Of a stretch of 64,000 bases of DNA, positions 52,220 to 62,956 are shown in pieces. The notes below the pieces were generated by a model, which was given only the letters and a program-made list of their open reading frames with translations, was not told the DNA's origin and did no database searches. Source of the stretch: Pseudomonadota bacterium (lineage in GTDB: Bacteria > Desulfobacterota > Desulfobulbia > Desulfobulbales > JAGXFP01); the NCBI GenBank assembly GCA_018823285.1, contig JAHJIQ010000045.1:50056-114055 (forward strand), in the 5' to 3' direction. The first letter of the stretch is position 1. Every line of letters begins with the position of its first letter. Both the position numbers and the translations under genes were made by a program.

Positions 52220-53458
52220 CTATTCGTAGCGCAGGGTGATTGCCGGTTCCACCTTTGCCGCCTGCCAGGACGGATACAGGGTGGCCAGAAAGGTGATGAC
52301 CACCGCCGAAAAGGCGATCAGGCAGACATCGTAGGGAAGAACCAGAACCGGCAGGGTTGACATCGGGTACACATCGGGCAATTTGATGAACTGGTAATGA
52401 CGGAGAATTTCGCAAAGCCCGAGCCCGCCTGCAACCCCGAGGACGGTTCCGGAGAGCCCGATAATCAGCCCTTCGTAGATGAAGATCCGCATGATACTCG
52501 CGGAGGTGGCGCCCATTGATTTTAAGATTGCGATGTCCCGGGATTTTTCCATAACGACCATGATCAGGGTGCTGACGATATTGAAGGCCGCCACCAGAAC
52601 GATCAGGGCGACGATGATCGACAGCGCCGTTTTCTCGAGCTGCAGGGCGGAGAAGAGGTTTTTGTTCAGGCGGATCCAGTCTTTGGCGGCATAGGCGAGC
52701 CCCAGGTCCTGTTCGATTTCGCGGGCGATTCTGTCCGCCTGGTAGATATCTGCGAGACGCACTTCGATGCCGTTCACTCCGCGGCTCATGTCGAGGAATT
52801 CCCTGGCTGTGTCGAGGGAGACATAGGCAAGGGAGGAGTCGTACTCGTACATCCCGGTTTCAAAGATTCCGGCAACCTGGCACGCCTTCATCCGGGGAAT
52901 GACGCCCATCGGGGTCAGCGGGCCGGACGGCGAGATCAGTCTGATCCGGTCGCCGACGGTGACGTGCAGCTGCCGGGCAAGGTCCGTACCGATCACCACT
53001 CCGGGCACCGGCTTTTTGCCATCGACCGCCGGTGGCGCAACAAGATCATGCAGGGAGCCGGACTGCATCTGCTCTTCAATGGAGATCACGGTTGAAGCGG
53101 TATCCGGGTCGATCCCCCGCAATATCGCGCCGGTGCCGCCTTCGCCGGCGGTCATCATTGCCTGGGTGTAGATATACGGTGTCGCGCCGATGATTCCTTT
53201 TTTGGCGAGAAGCTGGTTCCGGAGTTCCTCATGGTCGAGAATGTGGCCGCCGTATTTCTGGACGACGATATGGGAGTTGATGCCGAGGATCTTGGCCCGG
53301 AACTCTTCGGTGAAACCGGTCATTACGGCCAGGACGACGATCAGCGCCATCACGCCCACGGCCACTCCTGCCACGGAGATGATCGAGATCAGGGAGATGA
53401 AGCCCTGCTTGCGTTTCGCCTTCAGGTAGCGAAGGCATATGAACCATTCAAAACGCAA
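52220..53458 (-). CDS. lolC: Lipoprotein-releasing ABC transporter permease (LolC/LolE family)
   Basis: The 412-residue permease has the family N-terminus (FEWFICLRYLKAKRKQGFIS then a membrane helix), a large periplasmic domain (about 50-265), and three C-terminal helices (about 275-400) of the FtsX fold. Only one permease gene is present, so it probably forms a homodimer with LolD, as in single-permease Lol systems. The start is a TTG at 53458, one base after the lysS stop and 10 bases after GGGAG; the first residues match the family, supporting it. Confidence 0.93.
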   Translation of the reverse strand: MRFEWFICLRYLKAKRKQGFISLISIISVAGVAVGVMALIVVLAVMTGFTEEFRAKILGINSHIVVQKYGGHILDHEELRNQLLAKKGIIGATPYIYTQAMMTAGEGGTGAILRGIDPDTASTVISIEEQMQSGSLHDLVAPPAVDGKKPVPGVVIGTDLARQLHVTVGDRIRLISPSGPLTPMGVIPRMKACQVAGIFETGMYEYDSSLAYVSLDTAREFLDMSRGVNGIEVRLADIYQADRIAREIEQDLGLAYAAKDWIRLNKNLFSALQLEKTALSIIVALIVLVAAFNIVSTLIMVVMEKSRDIAILKSMGATSASIMRIFIYEGLIIGLSGTVLGVAGGLGLCEILRHYQFIKLPDVYPMSTLPVLVLPYDVCLIAFSAVVITFLATLYPSWQAAKVEPAITLRYE

Positions 53459-53459
53459 T

Positions 53460-54965
53460 TTACTGATTCTCCCGGGAGCTTGATTTTTCGGGGCGCAGGT
53501 GCGGGAAGAGGATCACGTCGCGGATCGACGGTGAGTCGGTCAAAAGCATCACCAGCCGGTCGATGCCGATGCCTTCACCGGCGGCCGGGGGCATCCCGTA
53601 TTCCAGAGCCCTTACGAAATCCTCATCAAGGACCGGAAAGACCTCCTCATCTCCGCCGCGTTCGTCGATCTGTTTCTGTAGCCGTTCTTTCTGGTCGATC
53701 GGGTCATTCAATTCACTGAAGGCGTTGGCGATTTCCCGGCCGGTGATGAACAGTTCAAAACGGTCGGTCACCTCCGGGTTTTCCTCGTTGCGCCGCGCCA
53801 GAGGCGAGACTTCGGTGGGATACGAGGTGATAAAGGTCGGGTTGATCAGCTTCTCTTCGACCAGCAGTTCAAACAGTTCGGTCTTGGCCTTGCCGGGGCC
53901 CGCCTTGGCTTCCAGTTCGATCTGATGTTCAGCGGCAAGTTTCATGACCCGCTCGGGATCGGCAAGGATTTCAGGGGCAATGCCCGCAACAGCGGTCAGC
54001 GCCTCATCCATGGTGTAACGCTGCCATGGGGGAGAGAGGTCCACCTCAGTGCCTTGATATTCCAGGACCATGGAGCCGGTTACCTCGGCGGCGATGTAAG
54101 AGATCATCTCCTCGGTGAGGTCCATCAGGTCGTGATAGGTGGCAAAGGCCTGATAGAACTCGAGCATCGTGAATTCCGGATTATGCCTGGTGGACAATCC
54201 TTCGTTCCTGAAATTGCGGTTGATCTCAAACACTCTTTCGAAACCGCCGACCAGCAGCCTTTTGAGATAAAGTTCGGGGGCGATCCGCAGATAGAGATCC
54301 ATGTCGAGGGCGTTGTGATGGGTCTTGAACGGTTTGGCGGTGGCGCCGCCGGCGATGGGTTGCATCATCGGGGTTTCAACTTCCATAAAGCCCCGGTTGA
54401 CCAGAAAATCCCGGATCAGTTTGATGATCTCAACTCTCTTCCTGAAGGTTTCGCGGACCTCGGGGTTCACAATGAGGTCAACATAGCGCTGCCGGTATCT
54501 GGTCTCCACATCGGTGAGGCCGTGGAATTTTTCGGGCAGTGGCCGCAGGGACTTGGTGATCGGCTTGAAGGCTTCGGCGTTCAGGGTCAGCTCCCCCGTC
54601 TGGGTCCGGAACAGCCTGCCGGTGAATCCCGCGATGTCGCCAACGTCGAGTTTTTTAAACACCGCATACACCTCTTCGCCGACACTGTCGCGTTTGATGT
54701 AGACCTGGATCCGTCCGGATTCATCCTGGAGATTGAGGAAAGAAGCTTTGCCCATCTTGCGCATGAACATGACCCGTCCGGCTACGGTGTAATCCTGCCC
54801 CTCTTCCGGTTCGGTCTCGTCGGTGATCTCGGACTCCATGGCCAGCAGGTTGCGGATGGCGCTGGTCGGCCGGAAGTTGTTGGCGTAGAGATTCACCCCG
54901 AGTGCCGCCATCTCGGAAGCTTTCTGGCGGCGCTGTTTCAAGGTCTGGTTCAGTTCTTCACTCAT
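53460..54965 (-). CDS. lysS: Lysyl-tRNA synthetase, class II
   Basis: The 501-residue enzyme charges tRNA-Lys. It has an N-terminal OB-fold anticodon domain (about 55-165, [20 protein letters not shown]) and a class II catalytic core with motif 2 ([20 protein letters not shown]) and motif 3 ([13 protein letters not shown]). All is complete. It is the first gene of a nine-gene minus-strand run; the permease gene starts one base after its stop. Confidence 0.97.
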   Translation of the reverse strand: MSEELNQTLKQRRQKASEMAALGVNLYANNFRPTSAIRNLLAMESEITDETEPEEGQDYTVAGRVMFMRKMGKASFLNLQDESGRIQVYIKRDSVGEEVYAVFKKLDVGDIAGFTGRLFRTQTGELTLNAEAFKPITKSLRPLPEKFHGLTDVETRYRQRYVDLIVNPEVRETFRKRVEIIKLIRDFLVNRGFMEVETPMMQPIAGGATAKPFKTHHNALDMDLYLRIAPELYLKRLLVGGFERVFEINRNFRNEGLSTRHNPEFTMLEFYQAFATYHDLMDLTEEMISYIAAEVTGSMVLEYQGTEVDLSPPWQRYTMDEALTAVAGIAPEILADPERVMKLAAEHQIELEAKAGPGKAKTELFELLVEEKLINPTFITSYPTEVSPLARRNEENPEVTDRFELFITGREIANAFSELNDPIDQKERLQKQIDERGGDEEVFPVLDEDFVRALEYGMPPAAGEGIGIDRLVMLLTDSPSIRDVILFPHLRPEKSSSRENQ

Positions 54966-55203
54966 TGTTGTCGTACCGTTTCTGTTTTCTTAACTGGTAA
55001 TCCTGGCTCATCAGCCGGCGGGATCAATTTTAAGGTGATTATACAGTATGGACCTGGAATATATGATGCAGAGCAGATGAACTTCTCAGGTCGGAAAACA
55101 CCATAACTCCACATTCAAAACTCTACACTCAAAACTTTTCACTGGACCTGCTGAAATCATTGGTGACTGACTTGTCCCAGCCAGAACTGTTTCGCTCAAT
55201 GTT

Positions 55204-56295
55204 TTAACTCAGATATCTCCGGCGCAGGGTTTCAGAAACCTCACTGGTCATGCGGAGCACTTTTTCCGCGGAGGCCGGATCGAGGGAGCCGGTGCCGCAA
55301 CTCGGTGTGATCAGGGTCTGGCTGAGAATGGCAGGGGCATCCCATTTTTCCGAGGCCATTTCCGCTGCCTGGGACTCCCATTTAGCCACCAGGGAGTCAG
55401 TCGTTTCCGAGGCGACCAGTTCACTGCTGCCGGTCGGGACGATGCCCCAGGCAATGATCCCCCCCCGGTCAAGATAGGTATAGATATCTTCCCGGCAGGT
55501 GATGAATCGGTCAAAAAAACCGTGGGCGTCAAAGCTGATCACATCCAGATCGCTTCTCAGGAGCAGGGTCCAGTCGGTGTTCGCACAGACGTGGACTCCG
55601 GCCAGGCCGCCGGCATCATGGATGGCTGCAGTCACCTGTCCGATATCCTGGCCGATATCATCCCGGGAGATGCTGATGAATGCGGAAGAACCCAACCCGG
55701 CGAGGGCCGGCTCATCGATAAACACAATGACGGGCAGGCCTGGATCTTTCAGAAACCTGATCTGCCAGGCGGCTTTCAAGGCCAAACCCTGAACGATCAT
55801 TTCCCGGAGCGACGGATTGTAGTAACCGAGTTTTTTGTCCTGATCCTGAAGGCCGGTGAGTTGGGTAAAAGGTCCGGTAATCTGGCCTTTCAGGGCAACC
55901 GCTTTGCCGGGGTCGACCTTTTCCTTCAGCAGGTAAAGTCCGGCAGCCCTTTCCCGGCTCACCGCGAATCGGGAATCCATCAGCAGGGCAGGGTTTTCAC
56001 CAACGGCGATGAGCTCTTCAAAAAAGGGCAGCAGTTCCTCTTCGAAATTCCCGCCGGTATCAAAATATGTTCTTTCCCCTTCAACCAGCCCGACCATCCC
56101 TTCCATGAACTGGACCAGCATGCCTTCCTTTCTGTTGGAAGGGAGCTGAGGCCAGAGAGGGATGTCCGGGGTGTAGTGGTTGATCAGGTCGAGCCCCTGC
56201 TGATGATCTGCAACCGGCAGACTGCCGATCAGGGTTGCCCGGCCCCGGGGCCTGAATGTTTCGGAAGTGGAAGGGTTGTTTTCTTGTCTGGTCAT
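55204..56295 (-). CDS. MetE/UroD-fold methyltransferase-like protein
   Basis: The 363-residue TIM-barrel protein is related to the C-terminal half of cobalamin-independent methionine synthase. RGRATLIGSLPVADHQQGL opens it, ALKGQITGPFTQLTGL and FIDEPALAGLGSS follow, and the probable zinc ligands are His and Cys of GVHVCANTDW and Cys of TPSCGTGSL. The usual Glu zinc ligand appears to be replaced by Asp or His in ISFDAHGFFD. With no N-terminal MetE half, it resembles short 'core MetE' enzymes thought to take methyl groups from a corrinoid protein. Methionine synthesis is possible but not proven; it stands alone. Confidence 0.75.
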   Translation of the reverse strand: MTRQENNPSTSETFRPRGRATLIGSLPVADHQQGLDLINHYTPDIPLWPQLPSNRKEGMLVQFMEGMVGLVEGERTYFDTGGNFEEELLPFFEELIAVGENPALLMDSRFAVSRERAAGLYLLKEKVDPGKAVALKGQITGPFTQLTGLQDQDKKLGYYNPSLREMIVQGLALKAAWQIRFLKDPGLPVIVFIDEPALAGLGSSAFISISRDDIGQDIGQVTAAIHDAGGLAGVHVCANTDWTLLLRSDLDVISFDAHGFFDRFITCREDIYTYLDRGGIIAWGIVPTGSSELVASETTDSLVAKWESQAAEMASEKWDAPAILSQTLITPSCGTGSLDPASAEKVLRMTSEVSETLRRRYLS

Positions 56296-56571
56296 GATCG
56301 GTAGATTCTCTGTTTTTGATGAGTGCGTTCAGAACCCTTCTAGCTATCAACAAAGGGGGGTTCTGTCAATCAATTTTGTCGCGGCACTCCCCTGCAGACC
56401 AAGGCGGTGATATGGTCTCGGCTATTCGGCTATTCGGCGACTGGTGACGGAGAGGCGGGGTTTGCTCTCTTCAACAAGTATGCAGGCGAGACCATCGGAT
56501 GCGAAAACCACTCAAGCCGTGGCCCGGGGGGAATATTTTCTCGGGAGGATCAATATTTAGAGGCGCCACCC
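56296..56571. other. Gene-free stretch before tRNA-Leu, with a short tandem repeat
   Basis: There is no gene here. A short tandem repeat TCGGCTAT TCGGCTAT TCGGC lies at 56418-56438. The UroD/MetE-like gene must be transcribed leftward from this region, but its promoter was not identified. Confidence 0.4.
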
Positions 56572-56600
56572 TTGACTGAGCATATAAAGTTGTTTAATTT
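56572..56600 (+). promoter_or_regulatory. Candidate promoter for tRNA-Leu
   Basis: TTGACT (56572-56577), 17-base spacer, TAATTT (56595-56600); the start of transcription would fall about 5 bp before the mature tRNA. It may also drive tig and clpP downstream. Confidence 0.55.
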
Positions 56601-56611
56601 GCCTGATTCAC

Positions 56612-56697
56612 GCGAGAGTGGCGAAATTGGTATACGCACTGGATTTAGGATCCAGCCCACCTGGTGGTTGGGGGTTCAACTCCCCCCTCTCGCACCA
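56612..56697 (+). tRNA. tRNA-Leu (anticodon UAG)
   Basis: The acceptor stem is GCGAGAG/CTCTCGC. The anticodon arm CTGGA-TTTAGGA-TCCAG gives UAG, the long variable arm is typical of class II tRNA-Leu, and the T arm has GGTTCAA. CCA is encoded. It lies 62 bp upstream of tig. Confidence 0.96.
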
Positions 56698-56759
56698 CAG
56701 GAAACAGAAACCAATATTTATTTCAGATAAAGCAATAAGAGAAAGGAAAGGACGGTTCA

Positions 56760-58178
56760 ATGCAGGTTACAGTTGAAGATGCCGGAGTGCACACCAAGAG
56801 ATTGAAAGTAACTCTCCCTGTCGAGAGCGTCAGTAAAGAGATTGAGAAGGCCTATAAAAAACTGGGCCGGGAAGTAGCAATCAAGGGCTTCCGCAAGGGC
56901 AAGGTCCCGCGCAAGGTCCTGGAAAAGAACTACGGGCCGAAGGTTGAGTACGATGTGGGTGAGAAGCTCATTCAGGAAACCTATTTTGATGCCCTGGGCG
57001 AGACCAAGATTGATGCGGTTACCCATCCTGAGCTGCGCAGTCAGAAGTTTGGCGACGACGGGTCTTTTGTTTACGAGGCGGAGGTCGCTGTGCGACCCCA
57101 ATTCGAACTCGGTGAATACAAGGGACTGAAAGTTGAGCATCCCTCGCCTGAGGCTACCGACGAAGAAGTGGATGCCGCAATTGACAATATGCGTCGAGAA
57201 ATGGCTCCTCTGCGCAGTGTTGATGATCGGGGCATTGTCCATGAAGATGTTGCGGTCATTGACTTTCAGGGATATCACAACGGCGAGGCGATGCCGCAGG
57301 TGAGAGCTGAGAATTATACCGTCGATATCGGTTCCGGGCGTTTCGGAGAGGATTTCGAGAAAAATCTTCTGGGCCTGAAAAAAGGCGAGAAGACTGATCG
57401 GACCATCGATTTTCCTGAAAATTTCCCCAATCCGGTTCTGGCCGGCAAGAACATAGAGTTCAAAATTGAAATCAAGGATGTCAAAGAGCGGGTTCTGCCG
57501 GATCTGGACGATGAGTTCGCCAAGGATGCGGGCAAGGAATATGCAACTCTTGCCGATCTTAAAAAAGCGGTCCGGGACAAGATATCAGCCGGCAAGGAGG
57601 AGGCGGGGGCAGGAGATCTTGCCGACAAGATGATGCTGCAGCTTCTCGAAAATCATGAGTTTGATGTCCCTGCTCGTCTGGTGGCATACGAGGTGAATTC
57701 TCTGATCAAGGAGATGGAGGACAATCTCACGAATCAGGGGATGACCCTGGAGTCGGCCGGGATCAATCGTGACGATCTGGTTGAGCAGTATAAGGATACG
57801 GCAGCCAAGAGAGTGAAGGGTGATTTTATTCTGAAGAAGATTGCCGAGGTCGAGAAGATCAAACTTGAAGACGGTGATATAGAGAAGGGTTTTCAGCGGA
57901 TTGCCCAGCGTTACAACATGCCGGTCGAAGATGTGAAGAAGTATTTTGCCAATCGGGACGATCTTCTGCCGTTCATGAATGAGCTGTTGAGTGAAAAGAT
58001 AATTTCTTTTTTGAAAGAGAATGCCGATATAAAGATCGTTGCCTCTGAAAAAAAGAGCGCCAAAAAACCTGCCGCGAAGAAAACAGCGGCAAAAAAAGAG
58101 ACAGCGAAAGAGCCGGCCGAAAAGAAAACCGAAGCAAAAGCCAAGCCGGCCAGGAAATCCGCCAAGGGGGATGAATAA
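56760..58178 (+). CDS. tig: Trigger factor, ribosome-bound chaperone
   Basis: Trigger factor binds nascent chains at the ribosome exit. The 472-residue protein has the ribosome-binding domain with the [14 protein letters not shown] signature (about 43-56), the FKBP-type PPIase domain (about 160-245), and the helical C-terminal domain. A C-terminal tail of about 40 residues rich in Lys and Ala ([20 protein letters not shown]) is extra to the E. coli protein and may bind nucleic acid or ribosomes. The stop overlaps the clpP ATG by one base. Confidence 0.97.
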   Translation: MQVTVEDAGVHTKRLKVTLPVESVSKEIEKAYKKLGREVAIKGFRKGKVPRKVLEKNYGPKVEYDVGEKLIQETYFDALGETKIDAVTHPELRSQKFGDDGSFVYEAEVAVRPQFELGEYKGLKVEHPSPEATDEEVDAAIDNMRREMAPLRSVDDRGIVHEDVAVIDFQGYHNGEAMPQVRAENYTVDIGSGRFGEDFEKNLLGLKKGEKTDRTIDFPENFPNPVLAGKNIEFKIEIKDVKERVLPDLDDEFAKDAGKEYATLADLKKAVRDKISAGKEEAGAGDLADKMMLQLLENHEFDVPARLVAYEVNSLIKEMEDNLTNQGMTLESAGINRDDLVEQYKDTAAKRVKGDFILKKIAEVEKIKLEDGDIEKGFQRIAQRYNMPVEDVKKYFANRDDLLPFMNELLSEKIISFLKENADIKIVASEKKSAKKPAAKKTAAKKETAKEPAEKKTEAKAKPARKSAKGDE

Positions 58179-58780
58179 TGAGCCTGATTCCGATGGTTGT
58201 TGAGCAGAGTCCGCGAGGTGAGCGGGCTTACGATATTTATTCTCGGCTGCTCAAGGAGAGAATCATCTTTCTCGGTACCGGAGTGAATGACGACGTCGCC
58301 AATGTGATTATCGCCCAGCTTCTTTTCCTTGAGGCCGATGATCCGGACAAGGATATCACATTCTATATCAATTCTCCGGGTGGGGTGGTGACCGCCGGTC
58401 TCGCCATCTATGACACCATGCAGTACATAAAATGCGATATTGCAACTCTTTGCCTTGGGCAGGCCGCCAGTATGGGCGCTGTTCTTCTGGCGGCCGGTGC
58501 TGAAGGAAAGCGGTATTCGTTGCCGAATGCCAGGATTCTTATTCATCAACCCATGGGTGGTTACCAGGGCCAGGCGTCAGACATCGATATCCATGCCAGA
58601 GAGATCCTCCGGATGCGGCAGGACCTTAATAAAATTCTGGCGAATCACACCGGGCAGAAGATCGGAAAAATTCAGAAAGATACCGAACGCGATTATTTTA
58701 TGAGTGCCGAAGAAGCCAAAAAGTATGGTATAATCGACAAGGTGTTGAACAAGAGAACCGACGTCAGGGAGGATTCATAA
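58178..58780 (+). CDS. clpP: ATP-dependent Clp protease proteolytic subunit
   Basis: The 200-residue serine peptidase has catalytic Ser98 (LGQAASMGA), His123 (ILIHQPMGG) and Asp of DTERDYF. The N-terminus [20 protein letters not shown] is typical. It forms a tetradecamer that degrades proteins unfolded by ClpX. ATG overlaps the tig stop and clpX starts 3 bp after its own stop, so tig-clpP-clpX are one transcript. Confidence 0.97.
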   Translation: MSLIPMVVEQSPRGERAYDIYSRLLKERIIFLGTGVNDDVANVIIAQLLFLEADDPDKDITFYINSPGGVVTAGLAIYDTMQYIKCDIATLCLGQAASMGAVLLAAGAEGKRYSLPNARILIHQPMGGYQGQASDIDIHAREILRMRQDLNKILANHTGQKIGKIQKDTERDYFMSAEEAKKYGIIDKVLNKRTDVREDS

Positions 58781-58783
58781 CCG

Positions 58784-60046
58784 ATGGCCAAAGATAACAA
58801 GAGCGGCGATGTTGAGGTACTCTGTTCTTTCTGTGGCAAGAGCCAGGAAGAGGTCCGGAAGCTGATCGCCGGACCGACTGTCTACATCTGCGACGAGTGC
58901 ATTGAACTGTGCAATGATATCGTCAAGGAAGATCGCCAGAAAGATGAAGAGTCCGAAGCGGGCAACGCATCGCTGAAGCCGATGGATATGAAGGCGCATC
59001 TCGATGCTTACATCATCGGCCAGGATCAGGCCAAGAAGGTGCTTTCCGTGGCGGTCCATAATCATTACAAACGTATCAACGTCAGCAGGTTTGACGACCA
59101 TCGTGACGTTGAACTCCAGAAAAGCAACATTGTCCTGATCGGACCCACCGGCAGCGGCAAGACCCTGATGGCCCAAACCCTTGCCAGGGTGCTGAACGTG
59201 CCTTTCGCCATGGCTGATGCTACAACGCTCACCGAGGCGGGATATGTGGGCGAAGATGTGGAGAATATTCTGGTCAACCTGCTCCAGGCTGCCGATCACG
59301 ATATCCAGAAGGCGTGCCGTGGGATCGTCTATATCGATGAAATCGACAAAATCGCCCGCAAATCCGACAGTGCCTCCATTACCCGGGATGTTTCCGGAGA
59401 AGGTGTGCAGCAGGCCCTCCTGAAAATTATCGAGGGAACGGTGGCAAGTGTCCCCCCCAAGGGAGGGCGGAAACACCCGCAGCAGGAATACATTAAACTC
59501 GATACTACCAATATCCTCTTCATCTGCGGCGGAGCATTTGTGGGTCTCGATGAGGTTATCCGAAAACGGACCGGGACAAAATCCATGGGCTTCGGCGCCA
59601 AAGTGGTCAGCAAAACCAAAAAGAAAATGGGAGAGGTGCTGGCCATGGTGCGTCCTGAAGACCTTCTCCGCTTCGGGCTTATTCCTGAACTGGTTGGCCG
59701 TCTGCCGGTCATTGCCACCATGGAGGAATTGGAAGAGGAGGATCTGGTCAGGATTCTGCGTGAGCCGAAAAATGCTCTCATCAAGCAGTATGAAAGACTT
59801 TTCGCCTTTGACAACATCCGCCTGCGTTTCACTGAAGGCGCCATGCGTGCCATTGCTCGTGAAGCGATGAAGCGGAAGTCCGGGGCCAGAGGGTTGCGGT
59901 CGGTTATGGAAGAAGCCATGCTGGACGTCATGTACGAACTTCCTTCCAAGGAAGGGGTTCAGGAATGTGTCATCAGTGAGCAGGTCATCATGAACGGCGA
60001 CTATCCAGTGGTTTTGTACGACAGTAAAAAGAAGAAAACCGCCTGA
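58784..60046 (+). CDS. clpX: ATP-dependent Clp protease ATP-binding subunit ClpX
   Basis: The 420-residue AAA+ unfoldase has an N-terminal C4 zinc finger (CSFCGKSQ then [10 protein letters not shown]), Walker [13 protein letters not shown], Walker [12 protein letters not shown], and the sensor-2 region [16 protein letters not shown]. The pore motif GYVGED is intact. It recognises tagged substrates and feeds them to ClpP. Complete and of normal length. lon follows on the same strand after 66 bp. Confidence 0.97.
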   Translation: MAKDNKSGDVEVLCSFCGKSQEEVRKLIAGPTVYICDECIELCNDIVKEDRQKDEESEAGNASLKPMDMKAHLDAYIIGQDQAKKVLSVAVHNHYKRINVSRFDDHRDVELQKSNIVLIGPTGSGKTLMAQTLARVLNVPFAMADATTLTEAGYVGEDVENILVNLLQAADHDIQKACRGIVYIDEIDKIARKSDSASITRDVSGEGVQQALLKIIEGTVASVPPKGGRKHPQQEYIKLDTTNILFICGGAFVGLDEVIRKRTGTKSMGFGAKVVSKTKKKMGEVLAMVRPEDLLRFGLIPELVGRLPVIATMEELEEEDLVRILREPKNALIKQYERLFAFDNIRLRFTEGAMRAIAREAMKRKSGARGLRSVMEEAMLDVMYELPSKEGVQECVISEQVIMNGDYPVVLYDSKKKKTA

Positions 60047-60112
60047 AAGGATCAAGGTTTGGTTTTCCAGTAAGCTTTAATATTCAGTTTGATCAACATA
60101 TTAAGGATATAA

Positions 60113-62524
60113 ATGTCATCTTCAGGATCTGAAATAAACATCTACCCGATGATGTCTCTTCGTGACATCGTTCTTTTTCCCCATATGGTTGCCCCCCTTG
60201 TGGTGGGCCGGGAAAAATCGATCAATGCCCTGGAAAAGGCCATGGAGGAAAGGACTGAAATATTCCTCGCCACCCAGAAAGACCCGGGGGAGGATGAGCC
60301 GAACCAGGACGGGATTTATCATACCGGGACCATCGCCAAGGTCATGCAGCTTCTCCGGCTTCCTGACGGGACCATCAAGGCCCTTGTCGAGGGAAAAAGA
60401 CGGGGGCGGATACTCAGTTTCATTTCAAATGGTGACTACCTGAAAGTTGAGGTAGAAGAACCGGCTGAGGGATTGCTTGATCCTGCCGAAGCGGTTGCCT
60501 ATATGCGTGAAGCGCAGTCGATTTTCAGGGAATATGCCAAAATCAAGAAAAAGATTCCCCAGGAAGTTATTACCTCGGTCTCCAAGATAGAGTCGCTTTC
60601 CAAATTTGCCGATGTCCTGGCTTCACATCTCCCTCTCAGAACCGAAGAGAAACAGATGGTTCTTGAGGCGGTTGAATTGCCGAAACGGATTGAGGTTCTC
60701 CTCAACCTTGTCTACAAGGAGATTGAGGTTGCCTCCATTGAAGGCACTATCCGGTCAAGGGTCAAGAAGAAGATGGACAAGACCCAGAAAGACTACTATC
60801 TGGCCGAGCAGGTCAGGGCTCTGCAGAAGGAAATGGGTCACGAGGAAGACCCCGCCACCGAGATGGCCGAACTGGACAAGGCTATCAAGGATAAGGATCT
60901 TCCCGAAGAGGCCCGCGGCCGGGTTGAGAAAGAATTTAAAAAACTCAAAATGATGCAGCCCATGTCAGCGGAAGCTACCGTGGTTCGCAACTACATAGAT
61001 TACATCATCGGATTACCCTGGACTGAAAAGTCCGAAGACGCAATCGACATCAACAAAGCCGAAGATATTCTCAACGAAGATCATTTCGGTCTGAACAAGC
61101 CCAAGGAAAGAATTCTCGAGTATCTGGCAGTGCAGGCAAAGGTAAATAAAATCAAGGGCCCGATCCTCTGCCTGGTGGGGCCTCCGGGTGTCGGCAAAAC
61201 CTCTCTGTGCAAGTCGGTTGCTCGCGCCATGAACCGGGAGTTTGTCCGACTGTCTCTTGGTGGTGTGCGGGATGAGGCGGAGATTCGGGGGCATCGCCGG
61301 ACTTATATCGGGGCAATGCCGGGCAAGATCATCCAGTCATTGCAGAAGGTGAAAGTCAATAACCCCGTCTTCTGTCTTGATGAAGTGGATAAGATGTCCA
61401 TGGATTTCCGGGGTGATCCGGCCTCGGCCCTTCTTGAAGTTCTGGATCCTGAGCAGAACAACGCCTTCAATGATCATTACCTTGATCTTGATTACGATCT
61501 GTCCAATGTGTTTTTCATCACCACGGCCAATAATCTGCCGTCCATCCCTGCACCATTGAAGGACAGGATGGAGGTGATTAAACTGAGCGGCTATACCGAG
61601 GAGGACAAACTGCAGATCGCCCAGCAGTTTCTGGCTCCGAAACAGCTTGAAGCCAACGGTTTTAGTCCTCAGGATATCGTTTTCAGTGAAGCAGCGGTGC
61701 TGGAGATCGTGAGGCGTTACACCCGTGAAGCAGGGGTCAGGAATCTGGAACGGAGCATTGCCTCCATCTGCCGGAAAATTGCCCGGGAAAGTCTGAAGAA
61801 GAAAACTGATCGCAAGTATCGTGTCACACCTAAGAGTGTTGGGCACTATCTCGGCGTGGCCAAACATCGTTACGGACTGGCGGAAAAACTTGATGAGATT
61901 GGCATGGCGACTGGTCTTGCCTGGACCGAGGTCGGTGGGGAGATGTTGCAGATCGAAACAGTGCTGATGCCGGGTAGCGGTAAACTCACCATTACCGGTA
62001 AACTCGGTGAAGTGATGCAGGAGTCGGCCCAGGCTGCCCTGAGCTATATCCGTTCGCGTTCCGTCTGTCTGGGATTTGCTTCTGATTTCTACCAGAAGCT
62101 CGATATTCATATCCACGTGCCTGAGGGAGCGATCCCGAAAGACGGCCCATCTGCGGGGATTACCATGGCTACTTCAATGATCTCGGCACTCATGCAGGTG
62201 CCGGTCCGTCGGGATGTGGCAATGACCGGTGAGATTACCCTGCGTGGCCGGGTGTTGCCCATTGGAGGACTCACCGAAAAGCTTCTGGCGGCAAGACGCG
62301 GGAACATCAACACGGTCATTATCCCGGCGGAGAATGAACGGGAGCTCAGTGAAGTTCCGGCCAGAATCGTCAAGAGCCTGGATATCGAGCTTGTCGAGAG
62401 TGTGGATGAGGTTCTCGAAAAGGCTCTTATCCTTGCCGATGGAGAAAAACTGTTCAAAAACATGCCTCCGGTCGGTGCATTTTGTGCGGATACCATCGAA
62501 GACTCAAGCGGCATACGACATTAA
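60113..62524 (+). CDS. lon: ATP-dependent protease Lon
   Basis: The 803-residue LonA protease has the N-terminal substrate domain (about 10-205), Walker [14 protein letters not shown] (about 361), Walker [12 protein letters not shown], and the proteolytic domain with catalytic Ser ([12 protein letters not shown], about 685) and Lys ([12 protein letters not shown], about 725). Complete. It degrades misfolded and short-lived regulatory proteins. The position after clpX is widespread. Short tail to residue 803; possible terminator just after the stop. Confidence 0.97.
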   Translation: MSSSGSEINIYPMMSLRDIVLFPHMVAPLVVGREKSINALEKAMEERTEIFLATQKDPGEDEPNQDGIYHTGTIAKVMQLLRLPDGTIKALVEGKRRGRILSFISNGDYLKVEVEEPAEGLLDPAEAVAYMREAQSIFREYAKIKKKIPQEVITSVSKIESLSKFADVLASHLPLRTEEKQMVLEAVELPKRIEVLLNLVYKEIEVASIEGTIRSRVKKKMDKTQKDYYLAEQVRALQKEMGHEEDPATEMAELDKAIKDKDLPEEARGRVEKEFKKLKMMQPMSAEATVVRNYIDYIIGLPWTEKSEDAIDINKAEDILNEDHFGLNKPKERILEYLAVQAKVNKIKGPILCLVGPPGVGKTSLCKSVARAMNREFVRLSLGGVRDEAEIRGHRRTYIGAMPGKIIQSLQKVKVNNPVFCLDEVDKMSMDFRGDPASALLEVLDPEQNNAFNDHYLDLDYDLSNVFFITTANNLPSIPAPLKDRMEVIKLSGYTEEDKLQIAQQFLAPKQLEANGFSPQDIVFSEAAVLEIVRRYTREAGVRNLERSIASICRKIARESLKKKTDRKYRVTPKSVGHYLGVAKHRYGLAEKLDEIGMATGLAWTEVGGEMLQIETVLMPGSGKLTITGKLGEVMQESAQAALSYIRSRSVCLGFASDFYQKLDIHIHVPEGAIPKDGPSAGITMATSMISALMQVPVRRDVAMTGEITLRGRVLPIGGLTEKLLAARRGNINTVIIPAENERELSEVPARIVKSLDIELVESVDEVLEKALILADGEKLFKNMPPVGAFCADTIEDSSGIRH

Positions 62525-62568
62525 GAACGGAGAAGAGAATCTCCTTTTGGGGAGCGAGGGGTTCTTTT
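62523..62568 (+). terminator. Possible terminator after lon
   Basis: Outer AGAAC/GTTCT and inner CTCC/GGAG segments can form an imperfect nested hairpin followed by TTTTTG. It begins at the lon stop codon. Confidence 0.4.
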
Positions 62569-62652
62569 TGTTGGTCTTTTGAGTTGTAAGTATATGATTT
62601 GTTTGAATTATTATCCTGGTTAATATACTTTTTAATCGGCTGCTGATTTTTA

Positions 62653-62681
62653 TTGACTATATACTTCGATCTTGTTAAAAA
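62653..62681 (+). promoter_or_regulatory. Candidate promoter for the tRNA-Val/tRNA-Asp pair
   Basis: TTGACT (62653-62658), 17-base spacer, TAAAAA (62676-62681); transcription would start about 8 bp before tRNA-Val. Confidence 0.55.
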
Positions 62682-62695
62682 TCTCGTCTCCAAAG

Positions 62696-62771
62696 GGGCG
62701 GTTAGCTCAGCTGGGAGAGCATCGGCCTTACAAGCCGAGGGTCACAGGTTCGATCCCTGTACCGCCCACCA
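62696..62771 (+). tRNA. tRNA-Val (anticodon UAC)
   Basis: The acceptor is GGGCGGT/ACCGCCC, the anticodon arm TCGGC-CTTACAA-GCCGA gives UAC, and the T arm is CACAGGTTCGATCCCTGT. CCA is encoded. It is cotranscribed with tRNA-Asp 19 bp downstream. Confidence 0.97.
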
Positions 62772-62790
62772 GTGATGATATTTGTTTTGC

Positions 62791-62867
62791 GGGGTCGTAG
62801 TTCAGTCGGTTAGAATGCCGGCCTGTCACGCCGGAGGTCGCGAGTTCGAGTCTCGTCGGCCCCGCCA
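62791..62867 (+). tRNA. tRNA-Asp (anticodon GUC)
   Basis: The acceptor is GGGGTCG/CGGCCCC (one G-U pair), the anticodon arm CCGGC-CTGTCAC-GCCGG gives GUC, the discriminator is G, and CCA is encoded. Its 3' end is the likely attachment site of the adjacent integrase element. Confidence 0.97.
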
Positions 62868-62916
62868 TTTAGTAATGATTACAGGTGCTTACGAACCTGT
62901 GGTCAGCAGTTACAAG

Positions 62917-62956
62917 TCGCCTGAAGAGCTGACGGCTCTTCAGACGGCTTTTTTTA
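62917..62956 (+). terminator. Terminator after the tRNA pair
   Basis: CTGAAGAGC (62921-62929) pairs with GCTCTTCAG (62935-62943), then ACGGCTTTTTTT. It overlaps the 3' end of the integrase gene on the other strand. Confidence 0.8.

Noticed and set aside
58775..60055. Long minus-strand open frame of 426 codons over clpX
   Set aside because: It is antisense to a complete clpX, has low-complexity composition and no domain; it is a by-product of codon bias.
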